From: Paenibacillaceae bacterium
GTDB lineage: Bacteria; Bacillota; Bacilli; Paenibacillales; Paenibacillaceae
Reading direction: 5' to 3'
Assembly: GCA_900766135.1 (NCBI GenBank)
Contig: CAAFUF010000050.1
Coordinates: 35,159-99,158, forward strand
DNA length: 64,000 nucleotides
Positions 17,407-26,240 of this stretch are shown piece by piece. The notes below the pieces were generated by a model. That model worked only from the letters and a program-made list of their open reading frames with translations. It did no database searches and was not told where the DNA came from. The translations under genes were made by a program, and so were the position numbers. Positions within the stretch are counted from its first letter, which is position 1, and every line of letters begins with the position of its first letter.

Positions 17407-18842
17407 GCATCCGCCGCAAGCTGCTTCTGTTCATTCCGCTCTTGGTGCTGGTGATGAGCTCGGTGTCCTTCTTTCTTTTTCAAAGCGGAAAGAACGTGCA
17501 GGAAAGCTACCACCTGATGATGAAGCGCATTTTGCTGTACAAGGAAATCTCCTACGAGGTGGGGGAAAACATGCGGTCGATGAACCGCTTCATCATGCAG
17601 ATGGATACCGAAAGCTTGCCCGAGGTTGTGAAGCACTTGAACGCCGTCAAGACCTTGAGGTCCGATCTGGACGGGCTCCAGACGATCGGCGGGAGCGATT
17701 TGGCGCTAGCCAATTACCGCAACCTCATCGATACGTTCCTGGAGCAGACCGAGGCGATGATCGAACGGATCAGCTACGAGGATTCCGATACGATGGCCGG
17801 GGCTTACATCGAAGCGGAGCAGACCCAGCGTTTTATCCGCGAGGAGGCCCAGGAGCTGGTCGACTTGGAGCTGGAGCAATACAAACCGATCTACGGAGAT
17901 ATGATGTATACGACCGACAAGCTGAACAAGCTAGGCATCCTGCTGGTGGTGACCGCGGCGGCCTTCAGCATTCTGTTGGCCATTTGGCTGTCGCGCAGCA
18001 TCACCGGGCCGATTCGCCGGCTGGTCGCCACCGCCAAGCAAATCTCCAAGGGGCGAATGGATACGAAAGCGCCGGAAAGCGACAGCAACGATGAGATTAG
18101 CATTTTGTGCCGAGCGTTTAACGGGATGATCGACAACATCCAGCAGCTGATGGCCGAGAACATCAACAACCTGGAGAAGGACCGGCTGGTCAAGGAGCTG
18201 GAGCTAAAGACGCTGCAAAGCCAGATCAACCCGCATTTTCTTTTTAATACATTAAACTCCATCTCAAAATTGGCTTATCTTGAAGGGGCTTCGAAAACGA
18301 GCGATCTTGCCGTTTCCGTGTCGCGGCTGCTGCGCTACAACCTGCAGAAGCTCGATCAGGCGGTACCGCTTCGCGAGGAGGTGGCCCATGTCACCGAATA
18401 CATGAACATCCAGAAGGCGCGGTTCCGCGATCGGATCGCCTTCGTGATCAACATCGACGAGCGGGCGCTGGACGGGAGGATCCCTTGCTTGACCCTGCAG
18501 CCGATATTGGAGAACGCCTTCGTGCACGGGATCGAGCAGATGGAGGAAGGAGCCGTGCTGGAGCTGGCGATCCGTCTCGGCGAGGAGGGCAAGGTTGAGA
18601 TCGAAATCCGCGACAACGGCGTCGGCATGAGCCGTGAGACGGTGAACAAGCTGCTGCAATCGGTGCGAGAGGAAGCGCCGCGGTTTGGCGGCAAAGGGCA
18701 ATCGACGGGCCTGGGCACGCATAATGTGTTCAAAAGGCTGCATTTATTTTTCGACGGTCAGGAACGCATCGCCATCGACAGCGAGGAAGGGGCCGGAACG
18801 GCCGTCAGGTTTACGTTGCCTCTTCGCGCGGGCATGGAATAA
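17403..18842 (+). CDS. LytS/YesM-type sensor histidine kinase
   Basis: 479 residues. Two membrane segments (about 8-28 and 180-202) bracket an extracellular helical region; a HAMP domain follows (SRSITGPIRRLVATAKQ). The kinase domain has the phospho-acceptor His in LQSQINPHFLFNTLNS, the N box ILENAFVHGIEQ, DNGVGM, and GLGTHNVFKRL. Of the His_kinase (PF06580) class. It starts within the stop of the upstream sensor gene and is followed 23 bases later by its response regulator. It should receive the xylose signal from the anchored binding protein through the membrane. Confidence 0.93.
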   Translation: MSIRRKLLLFIPLLVLVMSSVSFFLFQSGKNVQESYHLMMKRILLYKEISYEVGENMRSMNRFIMQMDTESLPEVVKHLNAVKTLRSDLDGLQTIGGSDLALANYRNLIDTFLEQTEAMIERISYEDSDTMAGAYIEAEQTQRFIREEAQELVDLELEQYKPIYGDMMYTTDKLNKLGILLVVTAAAFSILLAIWLSRSITGPIRRLVATAKQISKGRMDTKAPESDSNDEISILCRAFNGMIDNIQQLMAENINNLEKDRLVKELELKTLQSQINPHFLFNTLNSISKLAYLEGASKTSDLAVSVSRLLRYNLQKLDQAVPLREEVAHVTEYMNIQKARFRDRIAFVINIDERALDGRIPCLTLQPILENAFVHGIEQMEEGAVLELAIRLGEEGKVEIEIRDNGVGMSRETVNKLLQSVREEAPRFGGKGQSTGLGTHNVFKRLHLFFDGQERIAIDSEEGAGTAVRFTLPLRAGME

Positions 18843-18865
18843 AACGGGAAACGGGAGGAACCAAG

Positions 18866-20431
18866 GTGTATACTTTGTTGATTGCGGACGACGAAGCTCT
18901 GGAGCGGGAAGGCCTGGAAATGATGATCGGGCATGCGATGCCGGACACGTTCCGTTTTCTTCATGCGGAGAATGGGCGGCGGGCGATCCAGCTGGCGGAG
19001 GAGGGACGGCCCGATTTTATCTTTATGGATATCAAAATGCCGGGGATTCAGGGGTTGGAAGCCGTACGGGAAATTATGGCCCGGCAGCCGGGAGCCAAGG
19101 TCGTGATGATCACCGCCCACGATTATTTCGCTTATGCGAAGGAGGGGCTGGCGCTCGGCGTTCGGAATTATTTGCTGAAGCCGGCGCGGCGGGAAGAAGT
19201 GCTGGACGTACTGAAGAGTCTGATCGCCGAAACCGAAGAGGCGAAGCGTGCCCGGGATGAGCAATTGGCTCTTCAGGAGAAATTGTCCCAGCTGCTGCCG
19301 CTGGCGGAGAATGAGCTGTCGCTGATGCTGATGCTGGAATACGCGCAGGAGGTCGAAGCCGACCAATTGGCGGAGATGCTGAACCTTCAATGGCGGAAGG
19401 GGTACGCGATGGTGCTGTCGTTCGCGAAGCACACCCCGAAGGAATGGGCCAGCTTCCAAGTGGCCAAGAAAGAGATTTACGACGCCGTCAAGCAATGGGT
19501 GAAGCCGGGATTGTCCTGCATCGTCAGCCCGGTCGTCGGCCATCAGATGGCATTGTTTATCCCGTTTCCGCCGGGACGGCCGGGCTATACGCAGCGGGTC
19601 ATCGCGCTGGAATGGGGCGAACGGCTGCGCGGCCAGGTGGAGGAGCGGTTCGGGTTGCCGCTCTCCGTCGGCATCGGCGGGATCCGTGAGGGTTGGGACG
19701 GGCTGAGCCGCTCGTACCGGGAGGCCGTGCGCGTCTGCGCGGATGAGCAGGATATCGTCAGCGTCCGGCATTACGACGATATCGCCGAAAGCTCAGGGCG
19801 CCCGGCGATTCCGCTGGACGAGGAGAAGAAGCTGCTCGATGCGTTGCTGCGGCACGACAAGCCCGAAGTCACCGAACGTTTCGCCCTGCTGTTCGAACGC
19901 CTGGAGGCTGCCGAGCCGCGGCATTACCCGCGCCTGCGCGGCGACGTGATCGGGCTGCTCTTGTATTTGAGCCGCGGCGTGGAAGCGGGTGACGGCCCCG
20001 ATTTGATCGAAGATTTAAGCGCCTGCGAAGCTCCGGCATCGCTGCGCGAGAGCGCGGTGCGCCGGCTTGGCGGCTGGATCGACGGACTGCGGGAACGAAA
20101 GGAACGCAACCGCTCGCATGTGCTGCAGCGGGCCATCCTGTTCGTCGGCCAGCGGTTCAAGGAAGAGATCTCGATGGAGCAGACCGCGGAATACGTCAAT
20201 CTCAGTCCGTATTATTTCAGCAAATTGTTCAAGCTGCAGACGGGAGAAAATTTCAGTGATTATTTAACCCGCCTGCGGATCGAGGAGGCGAAGCGGCTGA
20301 TCGCCGAGCGCTCCTTAAGCTTGAAGGAGATCTGTTATGAGATTGGCTACAAGGACCCGAACTACTTCAGCCGGGTTTTCAAGAAATCCGTCGGCATCAC
20401 CCCGAGCGAGTATCGCCAGCAACACGAATAA
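18866..20431 (+). CDS. YesN-type response regulator with AraC DNA-binding domain
   Basis: 521 residues. A receiver domain at 1-120 carries the acidic pair (IADDEALE), the phospho-accepting Asp in FIFMDIKMPG (about residue 54) and the Lys in NYLLKPARREE. A long helical linker leads to two AraC helix-turn-helix motifs at the C-terminus (EYVNLSPYYFSKLFKLQTGE and EICYEIGYKDPNYFSRVFKK). GTG start behind a GGGAGG site. The neighbouring xylFGH genes are the likely target. Confidence 0.94.
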   Translation: MYTLLIADDEALEREGLEMMIGHAMPDTFRFLHAENGRRAIQLAEEGRPDFIFMDIKMPGIQGLEAVREIMARQPGAKVVMITAHDYFAYAKEGLALGVRNYLLKPARREEVLDVLKSLIAETEEAKRARDEQLALQEKLSQLLPLAENELSLMLMLEYAQEVEADQLAEMLNLQWRKGYAMVLSFAKHTPKEWASFQVAKKEIYDAVKQWVKPGLSCIVSPVVGHQMALFIPFPPGRPGYTQRVIALEWGERLRGQVEERFGLPLSVGIGGIREGWDGLSRSYREAVRVCADEQDIVSVRHYDDIAESSGRPAIPLDEEKKLLDALLRHDKPEVTERFALLFERLEAAEPRHYPRLRGDVIGLLLYLSRGVEAGDGPDLIEDLSACEAPASLRESAVRRLGGWIDGLRERKERNRSHVLQRAILFVGQRFKEEISMEQTAEYVNLSPYYFSKLFKLQTGENFSDYLTRLRIEEAKRLIAERSLSLKEICYEIGYKDPNYFSRVFKKSVGITPSEYRQQHE

Positions 20432-20446
20432 GCTAGTCCGTTTCGC

Positions 20447-20475
20447 AAGTCCTTGTCCCAGACAAGGACTTTTTT
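20447..20475 (+). terminator. Terminator of the sensor operon
   Basis: Perfect 10-base stem (AAGTCCTTGT / ACAAGGACTT), 5-base loop, then a T-run. It separates the sensor genes from xylF. Confidence 0.85.
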
Positions 20476-20615
20476 GTTTTTTCTGCACAAAAAAATCCAG
20501 TGAAAGCGGCGGCGATGAAAGCCTTTACATTTCGCAACAAGGGAGTGCAGGCAGAGCGCAAAGAAGTGCAGGCAATGACCGGGCCGCTGGGGAGTGAGCG
20601 ATGCTAAGATAAATT

Positions 20616-20629
20616 TGTAAGCGTAATCA
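20616..20629 (+). promoter_or_regulatory. cre-like CcpA site upstream of xylF
   Basis: TGTAAGCGTAATCA matches the cre consensus at 13 of 14 positions, 34 bases before the xylF start. A TAAGATAAAT stretch just upstream is a possible -10 region, which would put the site at the transcription start. Confidence 0.55.
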
Positions 20630-20662
20630 TTAGCGATCAATTAAAGAAGGGGCGAAGGCATA

Positions 20663-21769
20663 GTGAAAAAACACAGTCATTTTGTACGGTTAAGCTTGGC
20701 GGCCATTTTGTTGGCTTCCTCCCTGGCAGGCTGCGGGGTTGTATCGGACGGCAGCACAAGCGGCGGGAACGCGAAAAACAATGCGGGCAGCTCGGCGGCC
20801 GGCAAAGACGACGGCAAAATCGTCATCGGGATGTCAATGGACACTTTGAAGGAAGAACGGTGGCAGAAGGACCGGGATATTTTCACCGCTAAAGTCGAAG
20901 AGCTCGGCGGCGAGGTGAAGGTGCTTGCGGCCAACGGCGACGATGCGACACAGCTGAGCCAAGCGGAACAACTGATTTCTCAAGGCGTTGACGTCTTGGT
21001 GGTCATCGCGCACAACGCTGAGGCAACCGCGCCGATCGTGGAAAAAGCGCATAAAGAAGGCATCAAGGTCATCGCGTATGACCGGCTGATCAAAAACTCC
21101 GACGTCGACTATTACATTTCCTTCGACAACGTCCGGGTCGGCGAGTTCCAAGCCCGCGCCGTAATCGAAGGCGCACCGAAGGGCAATATCGTCTACATCG
21201 GCGGAGCGGATACCGACAACAACGCGCACATGTTCAAAGAAGGCGCAATGAGCGTGTTGAAGCCGCTCGAGGAGAAAGGCGACATCAAGATCGTATATGA
21301 CCAATTCTCCAAGGACTGGAAGCCGGAAGAAGCGCTGAAGAACATGGAAAACGCGCTGACCGCCAACAACAATGACGTGCAAGGCGTCGTCGCCGCGAAC
21401 GACGGCACGGCCGGCGGGGTCATCCAGGCGTTGACTGCCCAAGGCATGGCCGGCAAAATCCCGGTATCCGGGCAGGACGCCGACTTGGCGGCCGTTCAAC
21501 GGATCGCCGAAGGCACCCAGCTGATGACCGTATACAAACCGATCAAATCGATCGCCACCACCGCTGCGGAAATGGCCGTCTCGGCCGCCAAAGGCGAAGA
21601 AGTAAAAGCCGACAAAACCGTCAACAACGGCAAAATCGACGTACCTTCCGTGCTGCTGGATCCGATTCCGGTCGACAAGGACAGCCTGAACGTCGTGATC
21701 GAAGACGGGTTCCACAAGCTGGAGGACGTGTACAAAAACGTACCGAAGGATCAATGGCCTAAGCAATAA
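20663..21769 (+). CDS. xylF: D-xylose ABC transporter substrate-binding lipoprotein
   Basis: 368 residues. A lipoprotein signal peptide with lipobox LAGC (Cys near residue 24) and a Ser/Gly/Asn-rich tether precede a type I periplasmic-binding fold. KIVIGMSMDTLKEERWQKDRD, VIAYDRLIKNSDVDYYISFDNVRVG and GQDADLAAVQRI are characteristic of xylose-binding XylF/ChvE-like proteins. GTG start behind AGAAGGGGCGAAGG. It is followed by a 150-base gap containing an imperfect hairpin and then the ATPase and permease genes, a usual arrangement for making excess binding protein. Confidence 0.92.
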   Translation: MKKHSHFVRLSLAAILLASSLAGCGVVSDGSTSGGNAKNNAGSSAAGKDDGKIVIGMSMDTLKEERWQKDRDIFTAKVEELGGEVKVLAANGDDATQLSQAEQLISQGVDVLVVIAHNAEATAPIVEKAHKEGIKVIAYDRLIKNSDVDYYISFDNVRVGEFQARAVIEGAPKGNIVYIGGADTDNNAHMFKEGAMSVLKPLEEKGDIKIVYDQFSKDWKPEEALKNMENALTANNNDVQGVVAANDGTAGGVIQALTAQGMAGKIPVSGQDADLAAVQRIAEGTQLMTVYKPIKSIATTAAEMAVSAAKGEEVKADKTVNNGKIDVPSVLLDPIPVDKDSLNVVIEDGFHKLEDVYKNVPKDQWPKQ

Positions 21770-21838
21770 TAGCATATGGCTTGAGGCAAGTAGTTGAAAC
21801 GGATAGAGAAGAACTGGACAAAGAAACGGGCAGAAGCG

Positions 21839-21876
21839 GCGAAAACCAGGGAGCGTTCGGCGTCTCCTTGGTTTCG
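21839..21876 (+). terminator. Intercistronic hairpin between xylF and xylG
   Basis: Imperfect stem (GCGAAAACCAGGGAG with CTCCTTGGTTTCGC) and only a short T-rich tail. It may cut part of the transcripts or protect the 3' end of xylF mRNA. Confidence 0.4.
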
Positions 21877-21919
21877 CTCTTTCCGCCGATCCTTAGGCTA
21901 AAGAAGGAGAGCTAAGCCT

Positions 21920-23431
21920 ATGCATGTATTGGAAATGGTGAATATCAGCAAAGAGTTTCCGGGCGTGAAGGCCCTCGACCGCGTGAACTTCAAGGTGCGC
22001 AAAGGGGAAATCCACGCGCTCTGCGGCGAGAACGGGGCGGGCAAGTCAACGCTGATGAAAGTCCTGAGCGGGTTGTACCCGGCCGGTACCTATAGCGGAG
22101 ACATCGTCATCGGCGGCGAGAAGAAGCAGTTCCACAACATTACCGATGCGGAAAAAGCCGGCATCGCCATCATCCACCAAGAGCTGGCGCTCGTGAAGGA
22201 GATGACGGTAGGCGAGAACATTTTCCTTGGGGCGGAACCGACCAAACGCGGCGTGATCCAATGGGATGAGCTGTATCACAATGCAGCCCAGTGGCTGAAG
22301 CGGGTCGGGCTGCATATTTCCCCCGAAACGAAAATCGGGAGTCTCGGCATCGGCCAGCAGCAGCTGGTGGAGATCGCCAAGGCATTGTCCAAGCATACGC
22401 AGATCCTGATTCTGGATGAGCCGACGGCCGCTTTGACGGAAAGCGAAGTGGCGATCCTCATGGGCATCCTGAACCAACTGCGGAGCGAAGGCGTGTCTTG
22501 CGTTTATATCTCGCACAAAATGCCGGAGGTGTTTGCTCTGGCCGACTCGATTACGGTGCTTCGCGACGGGCATACGGTGGCGACGCTGGACCGCAAGGAA
22601 ACGGATGACGACCAGGTCGTGTCGCTGATGGTCGGGCGAGAGCTAACCGAACGGTACCCGCGGGTGGAGCATCGCCCATCGGATACCGTGCTGGAGGTTA
22701 AGAACTATAACGTTTGGCACCCGGAAAAGCGGAACCAGAAGGTAATCAAGGACGTCAACTTCCGGGTGCGTAAAGGCGAAATCCTCGGCATCGCCGGGTT
22801 GATGGGCGCCGGGCGAACCGAGCTGGTCAGCAGCCTGTTCGGCGCTTACGGCGGACGGGCGACGGGGGAGGTCTTCGTTGACGGCAAACCGGTGCGTATC
22901 CGCTCCGTCGCCGACGCGATCCGCGCCGGGCTTGCCCTCGTCAGCGAGGACCGCAAGCGCCAAGGTCTCGTCATGGGGATGGACGTCAAGACGAATACGA
23001 CGATGGCCACGATGGCCAAAGTTTCGAAGCTTGGCGTGATTAACGACAACGAGGAAATCCGCTGGGGCCTTAAATACGTGCATGATTTGAAGACCAAAAC
23101 CGCGTCTCTGGAAACCCCTGTCGGCACGTTGTCCGGCGGGAACCAGCAGAAGGTCGTCGTCGGCAAATGGCTGATGTCTGACCCGAAAATCCTCATCATG
23201 GACGAACCGACCCGCGGCATTGACGTCGGGGCGAAATACGAGATTTATCATCTGATGAATCAGTTGGTCGACCAGGGCGTGGCCATCATCATGATTTCGT
23301 CGGAGCTCCCGGAGGTGCTCGGCATGAGCGACCGGATTCTGGTGATGAGCGAAGGCAAATTCGTTCGGGAGTTCGACTGGCGAGAAGCGACCCAAGAAAA
23401 TATCATGCAAGCCGCTACGGGAGGGAAATAA
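21920..23431 (+). CDS. xylG: Xylose ABC transporter ATP-binding protein
   Basis: 503 residues with two fused ABC domains, as usual for the ribose/xylose class. First domain: Walker A GENGAGKST near residue 36, signature SLGIGQQQLVE, Walker B LILDEPTAAL. Second domain: AGLMGAGRTEL in place of a classical Walker A, signature LSGGNQQKV, and LIMDEPTRGIDVG. The divergent second Walker A is normal in this family. It couples ATP hydrolysis to sugar uptake through XylH. It ends 2 bases before xylH. Confidence 0.95.
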   Translation: MHVLEMVNISKEFPGVKALDRVNFKVRKGEIHALCGENGAGKSTLMKVLSGLYPAGTYSGDIVIGGEKKQFHNITDAEKAGIAIIHQELALVKEMTVGENIFLGAEPTKRGVIQWDELYHNAAQWLKRVGLHISPETKIGSLGIGQQQLVEIAKALSKHTQILILDEPTAALTESEVAILMGILNQLRSEGVSCVYISHKMPEVFALADSITVLRDGHTVATLDRKETDDDQVVSLMVGRELTERYPRVEHRPSDTVLEVKNYNVWHPEKRNQKVIKDVNFRVRKGEILGIAGLMGAGRTELVSSLFGAYGGRATGEVFVDGKPVRIRSVADAIRAGLALVSEDRKRQGLVMGMDVKTNTTMATMAKVSKLGVINDNEEIRWGLKYVHDLKTKTASLETPVGTLSGGNQQKVVVGKWLMSDPKILIMDEPTRGIDVGAKYEIYHLMNQLVDQGVAIIMISSELPEVLGMSDRILVMSEGKFVREFDWREATQENIMQAATGGK

Positions 23432-23433
23432 AC

Positions 23434-24627
23434 ATGGAGCTTCAAAAGGAAATCGGAAAACAAACGGACGGCTCGGCCGTAAAGCCGACGCTGTGGGGCA
23501 GCCTGTTCGGCAAAATGGACGTGCGGGCCTACACGATGGTGGGAGCGCTGGTGCTGATCTGGGTACTGTTCGGCCTGCTCGACCCGACATTTTTGACGGC
23601 GCGGAACCTGTCCAACCTCTTTACGCAAATGTCCGTGACCTCGATTCTGGCGATCGGCATGGTGCTGGTCATCGTCGCAGGACACATCGATCTGTCGGTT
23701 GGTTCGATCGTGGGTTTGACCGGCGGGCTTGCCGCGATTTTCAGCAATTGGCTGGAGCTGCCGGCGATTGTCGTCATTATCGGTACGTTGGCGGCCGGCG
23801 CCGTACTCGGCTTGCTGCAGGGCTGGCTGGTCGCTTATAAAATGATCCCCGCCTTTATCGTGACGCTGGGAGGCATGCTGGTATTCCGCGGCACGCTCAT
23901 GGGCGTGACCGAATCGATGACGATTCCGGTCTCCGACAAGGTGCTGGCGCTGCTCGGCAATGCGTATTTCGCCCAAGGCTTCGGCATTATCCTCGGCGTA
24001 TTGGCCATCGGCCTGATTGTCTGGAGCACGCTGCGCAAGCGCCGTTCCCGGCAGAAATACGGCTTCGAAGTGGCGCCGTTCGCGGTGGACGTGATCAAGA
24101 TGGCCGTGCTTTCCCTGCTGGTCGTCGCCTTCGTGTTCGTCATGAATGCCTATAAGGGGATTCCTTTCCCTATCATCTTCGTCATCGCGCTGGCCGCCAT
24201 TTTCTTCTTCCTGTCCACGAAAACGACCTTCGGGCGGCATATTTACGCGATCGGCGGCAACCTGGAAGCGGCCCGCCTGTCCGGCATCAACATCCGCCGC
24301 AAAACGATGAGCGTCTTCCTGCTTAGCGGCTTGCTCGCTTCGATCGCTTCGATCGTCCTGACGTCGCGCCTCGCCTCGGCGACGATCACCGCCGGGAACA
24401 TGGCGGAAATGGACGCCATCGCGGCCTGCGTCATCGGCGGAACGTCGCTGATGGGCGGCGCGGGTACGGTGCTGGGCGCCCTGATCGGCGCGCTCGTCAT
24501 GACTTCGCTCGACAACGGGATGTCGCTCATGGGGCTGGAGTCGTTCTGGCAATACGTGGTGAAAGGTTCGATTCTCGTCTTCGCCGTTTGGCTGGACATT
24601 TCGAATCGGCGCAAAGGGTTGAAATAA
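23434..24627 (+). CDS. xylH: Xylose ABC transporter permease
   Basis: 397-residue integral membrane protein with about ten hydrophobic segments and the BPD_transp_2 patterns AGHIDLSVGSIVGLTGG and GRHIYAIGGNLEAARLSGI; the C-terminal part MLMGGAGTVLGALIGALVMTSLDNGM-like region is typical. Forms the channel for the XylF-delivered sugar with XylG. It starts 3 bases after the xylG stop behind GGGAGG. The long opposite-strand frame over it has no support. Confidence 0.94.
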   Translation: MELQKEIGKQTDGSAVKPTLWGSLFGKMDVRAYTMVGALVLIWVLFGLLDPTFLTARNLSNLFTQMSVTSILAIGMVLVIVAGHIDLSVGSIVGLTGGLAAIFSNWLELPAIVVIIGTLAAGAVLGLLQGWLVAYKMIPAFIVTLGGMLVFRGTLMGVTESMTIPVSDKVLALLGNAYFAQGFGIILGVLAIGLIVWSTLRKRRSRQKYGFEVAPFAVDVIKMAVLSLLVVAFVFVMNAYKGIPFPIIFVIALAAIFFFLSTKTTFGRHIYAIGGNLEAARLSGINIRRKTMSVFLLSGLLASIASIVLTSRLASATITAGNMAEMDAIAACVIGGTSLMGGAGTVLGALIGALVMTSLDNGMSLMGLESFWQYVVKGSILVFAVWLDISNRRKGLK

Positions 24628-24644
24628 GAAGAGGATCGAAAAAA

Positions 24645-24710
24645 ACAGACGGCACTTCTTTGGAGACCGGTCCCTGTCGGGAGGGTCTCTTAGGAAGTGC
24701 CGTTTTGGCT
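24645..24710. terminator. Terminator after xylH
   Basis: ACGGCACTTC at 24649 pairs with GAAGTGCCGT at 24694, enclosing an inner GAGACC/GGTCTC stem and followed by TTTT; A-run on the left side allows both directions. Confidence 0.75.
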
Positions 24711-24757
24711 TGTTGACGATCATTCGTCGGCTGCTGATTGCTTGTTTGCTTGTTTTC

Positions 24758-26005
24758 TTATTGGTAGGTGACGACTAGCGCGTTGCTGATTTTGCGGCCC
24801 GGCTGGGTCAGGTATTTGCCGTTATAATAAAGGCCGCTGGAAGCGCCGCCGTCAAGATTCATCGCCTGGTACGCGCCGGCTTGCTTCATGATTTCGGCCA
24901 TCTGCGGGATCGTTGCGCCGCCGGACGTCAGCAGGATCAGCTTATGGTCGCGCGTCAGCCCTAAGGCGCTGCGGGCACCGCCTCCGGTGAGGATCTTCGG
25001 ATCCTTGAAGCCCTCCGCCTTGACGTCGACCGCGACTTTGCCATTCACTACAAGGCGCGGCCCGGCTTGGAGCGCCCCCTCCATCGTGCCTGCGGCAAAG
25101 GCGTCGTTGAAGTCTGTGCCGGGGATCAACCGTGCGAGCAGGTTGGTGTCATAGGTGAACAGCGTGCGTTCGTCGCCGGAAGCTTTCATCTTCAGCTCGC
25201 CGCCGCTGACGATGTAGCCGTAGGGTGCTTTGTACGCATCCTCCGTATAAGCGTTGAAAAACGTGCCGTTCACGGCGACGACGGCCTTATGGCGCTTCGC
25301 GAGGCTGCTCAGCTCCTCGACCTTGCCGACCGTGTCCCCGGCCAGCGCAACCTTCAGGCGGACCTTCGGATCCATCAGCGAGATGGTGACCATCTGCACG
25401 GAGAAGGAGCGTCCGCCTGCCTTAAACGTCTTGCGCGCGCTGACGATCGCTTTCCCGGCGCCGGCGCTGCTGGCCGCGCCGCGGTTCGCGTACGGCAGGG
25501 TCAAGCGGGCATCGCCTTGGCCGAGGCTGACGGCGCCGGCAGTTTTGTCCCATTCCGCCGGTACGTGAAACGTCGCGCTGATGAACTGCAGCGGGACGTA
25601 GGCCGCGCCGGCTTCATTAAACGGCGCATCGGTTAAGGTGACCGGCTCGCCGTTGACCTCGGCTTTGGCGGAGCCGACCCGCAAGAACGCGGCGGTGGTG
25701 TCGCCTTGCGTGATCGCCAGTTGCTGCCGGGACGCATCCCACTGGACCTGGATGCCGTCCAGCCCGTTCAAGGCCCGGCCGGGCACGAAGGCATGTCCGC
25801 TGGCGGGATCCAGCAGGACGACGTTCTTGGCGGGTGCCGTGCTTGCGGCAGAGGCGGAGGTCGGGGCGGAGGCTAGGCTGCCGCCGGAGATCAAGCAGGC
25901 TAGGGCGAGCCCTAAAGGGAGCAAGCGTTTCGCGAGGGTGCGAAGGGGTGTTCTAGTGCTATTACTGGTGTAGGTGCCTGTGCTAGTGGTTCTGGTTCGG
26001 TTCAT
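24758..26005 (-). CDS. Exported phosphodiester glycosidase family protein with copper-amine-oxidase-like N-domain
   Basis: 415 residues. A signal peptide (LAKRLLPLGLALACLISGGSLA) is followed by a stalk domain of the Cu_amine_oxidN1 type (about 60-180, ALNGLDGIQVQWDASRQ, YVPLQFISATFHVPAEW) common in exported Paenibacillus proteins. The C-terminal 200 residues match the NAGPA/PF09992 fold, related to the enzyme that removes GlcNAc from phosphodiester sugars: VVAVNGTFFNA, GYIVSGGELK, LDGGASSGLYYNGKYL. The bacterial substrate is probably a cell-wall glycophosphate but is not established. ATG at 26005 follows AAAGGAGAAACC; the frame extends to 26170 without a signal-compatible start. Confidence 0.85.
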   Translation of the reverse strand: MNRTRTTSTGTYTSNSTRTPLRTLAKRLLPLGLALACLISGGSLASAPTSASAASTAPAKNVVLLDPASGHAFVPGRALNGLDGIQVQWDASRQQLAITQGDTTAAFLRVGSAKAEVNGEPVTLTDAPFNEAGAAYVPLQFISATFHVPAEWDKTAGAVSLGQGDARLTLPYANRGAASSAGAGKAIVSARKTFKAGGRSFSVQMVTISLMDPKVRLKVALAGDTVGKVEELSSLAKRHKAVVAVNGTFFNAYTEDAYKAPYGYIVSGGELKMKASGDERTLFTYDTNLLARLIPGTDFNDAFAAGTMEGALQAGPRLVVNGKVAVDVKAEGFKDPKILTGGGARSALGLTRDHKLILLTSGGATIPQMAEIMKQAGAYQAMNLDGGASSGLYYNGKYLTQPGRKISNALVVTYQ

Positions 26006-26173
26006 CAAGATGGTTTCTCCTTTATGTATGGTAATGATGGTGGTTTCTTTATGTAATATCGGATAAGGATTCGATTTTTCATATACAAAATGGGGCTGGC
26101 GACTAAAAATCCCGAATGTATTCGGTTTTTCGCATATATTTTGGGGCAGGGGGAGTGGGCCCGCATCCACACC

Positions 26174-26223
26174 GAAAAAAACTATGGTTCAAGGGGAAAC
26201 CCCTCGCACCATAGTTTTTTTGC
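26174..26223 (-). terminator. Terminator of the glucan phosphorylase gene
   Basis: Stem AAACTATGGT / ACCATAGTTT with an inner GGGG/CCCC stem; A-run and T-run flanks. It lies 18 bases beyond the phosphorylase stop on the minus strand. Confidence 0.8.
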
Positions 26224-26240
26224 TGCTTTATCCGTCGCGC

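Noticed and set aside
23260..24723. 487-codon minus-strand frame over xylH
   Set aside because: It reads as a His/Arg/Gln-rich string with no family similarity, antisense to a membrane permease.
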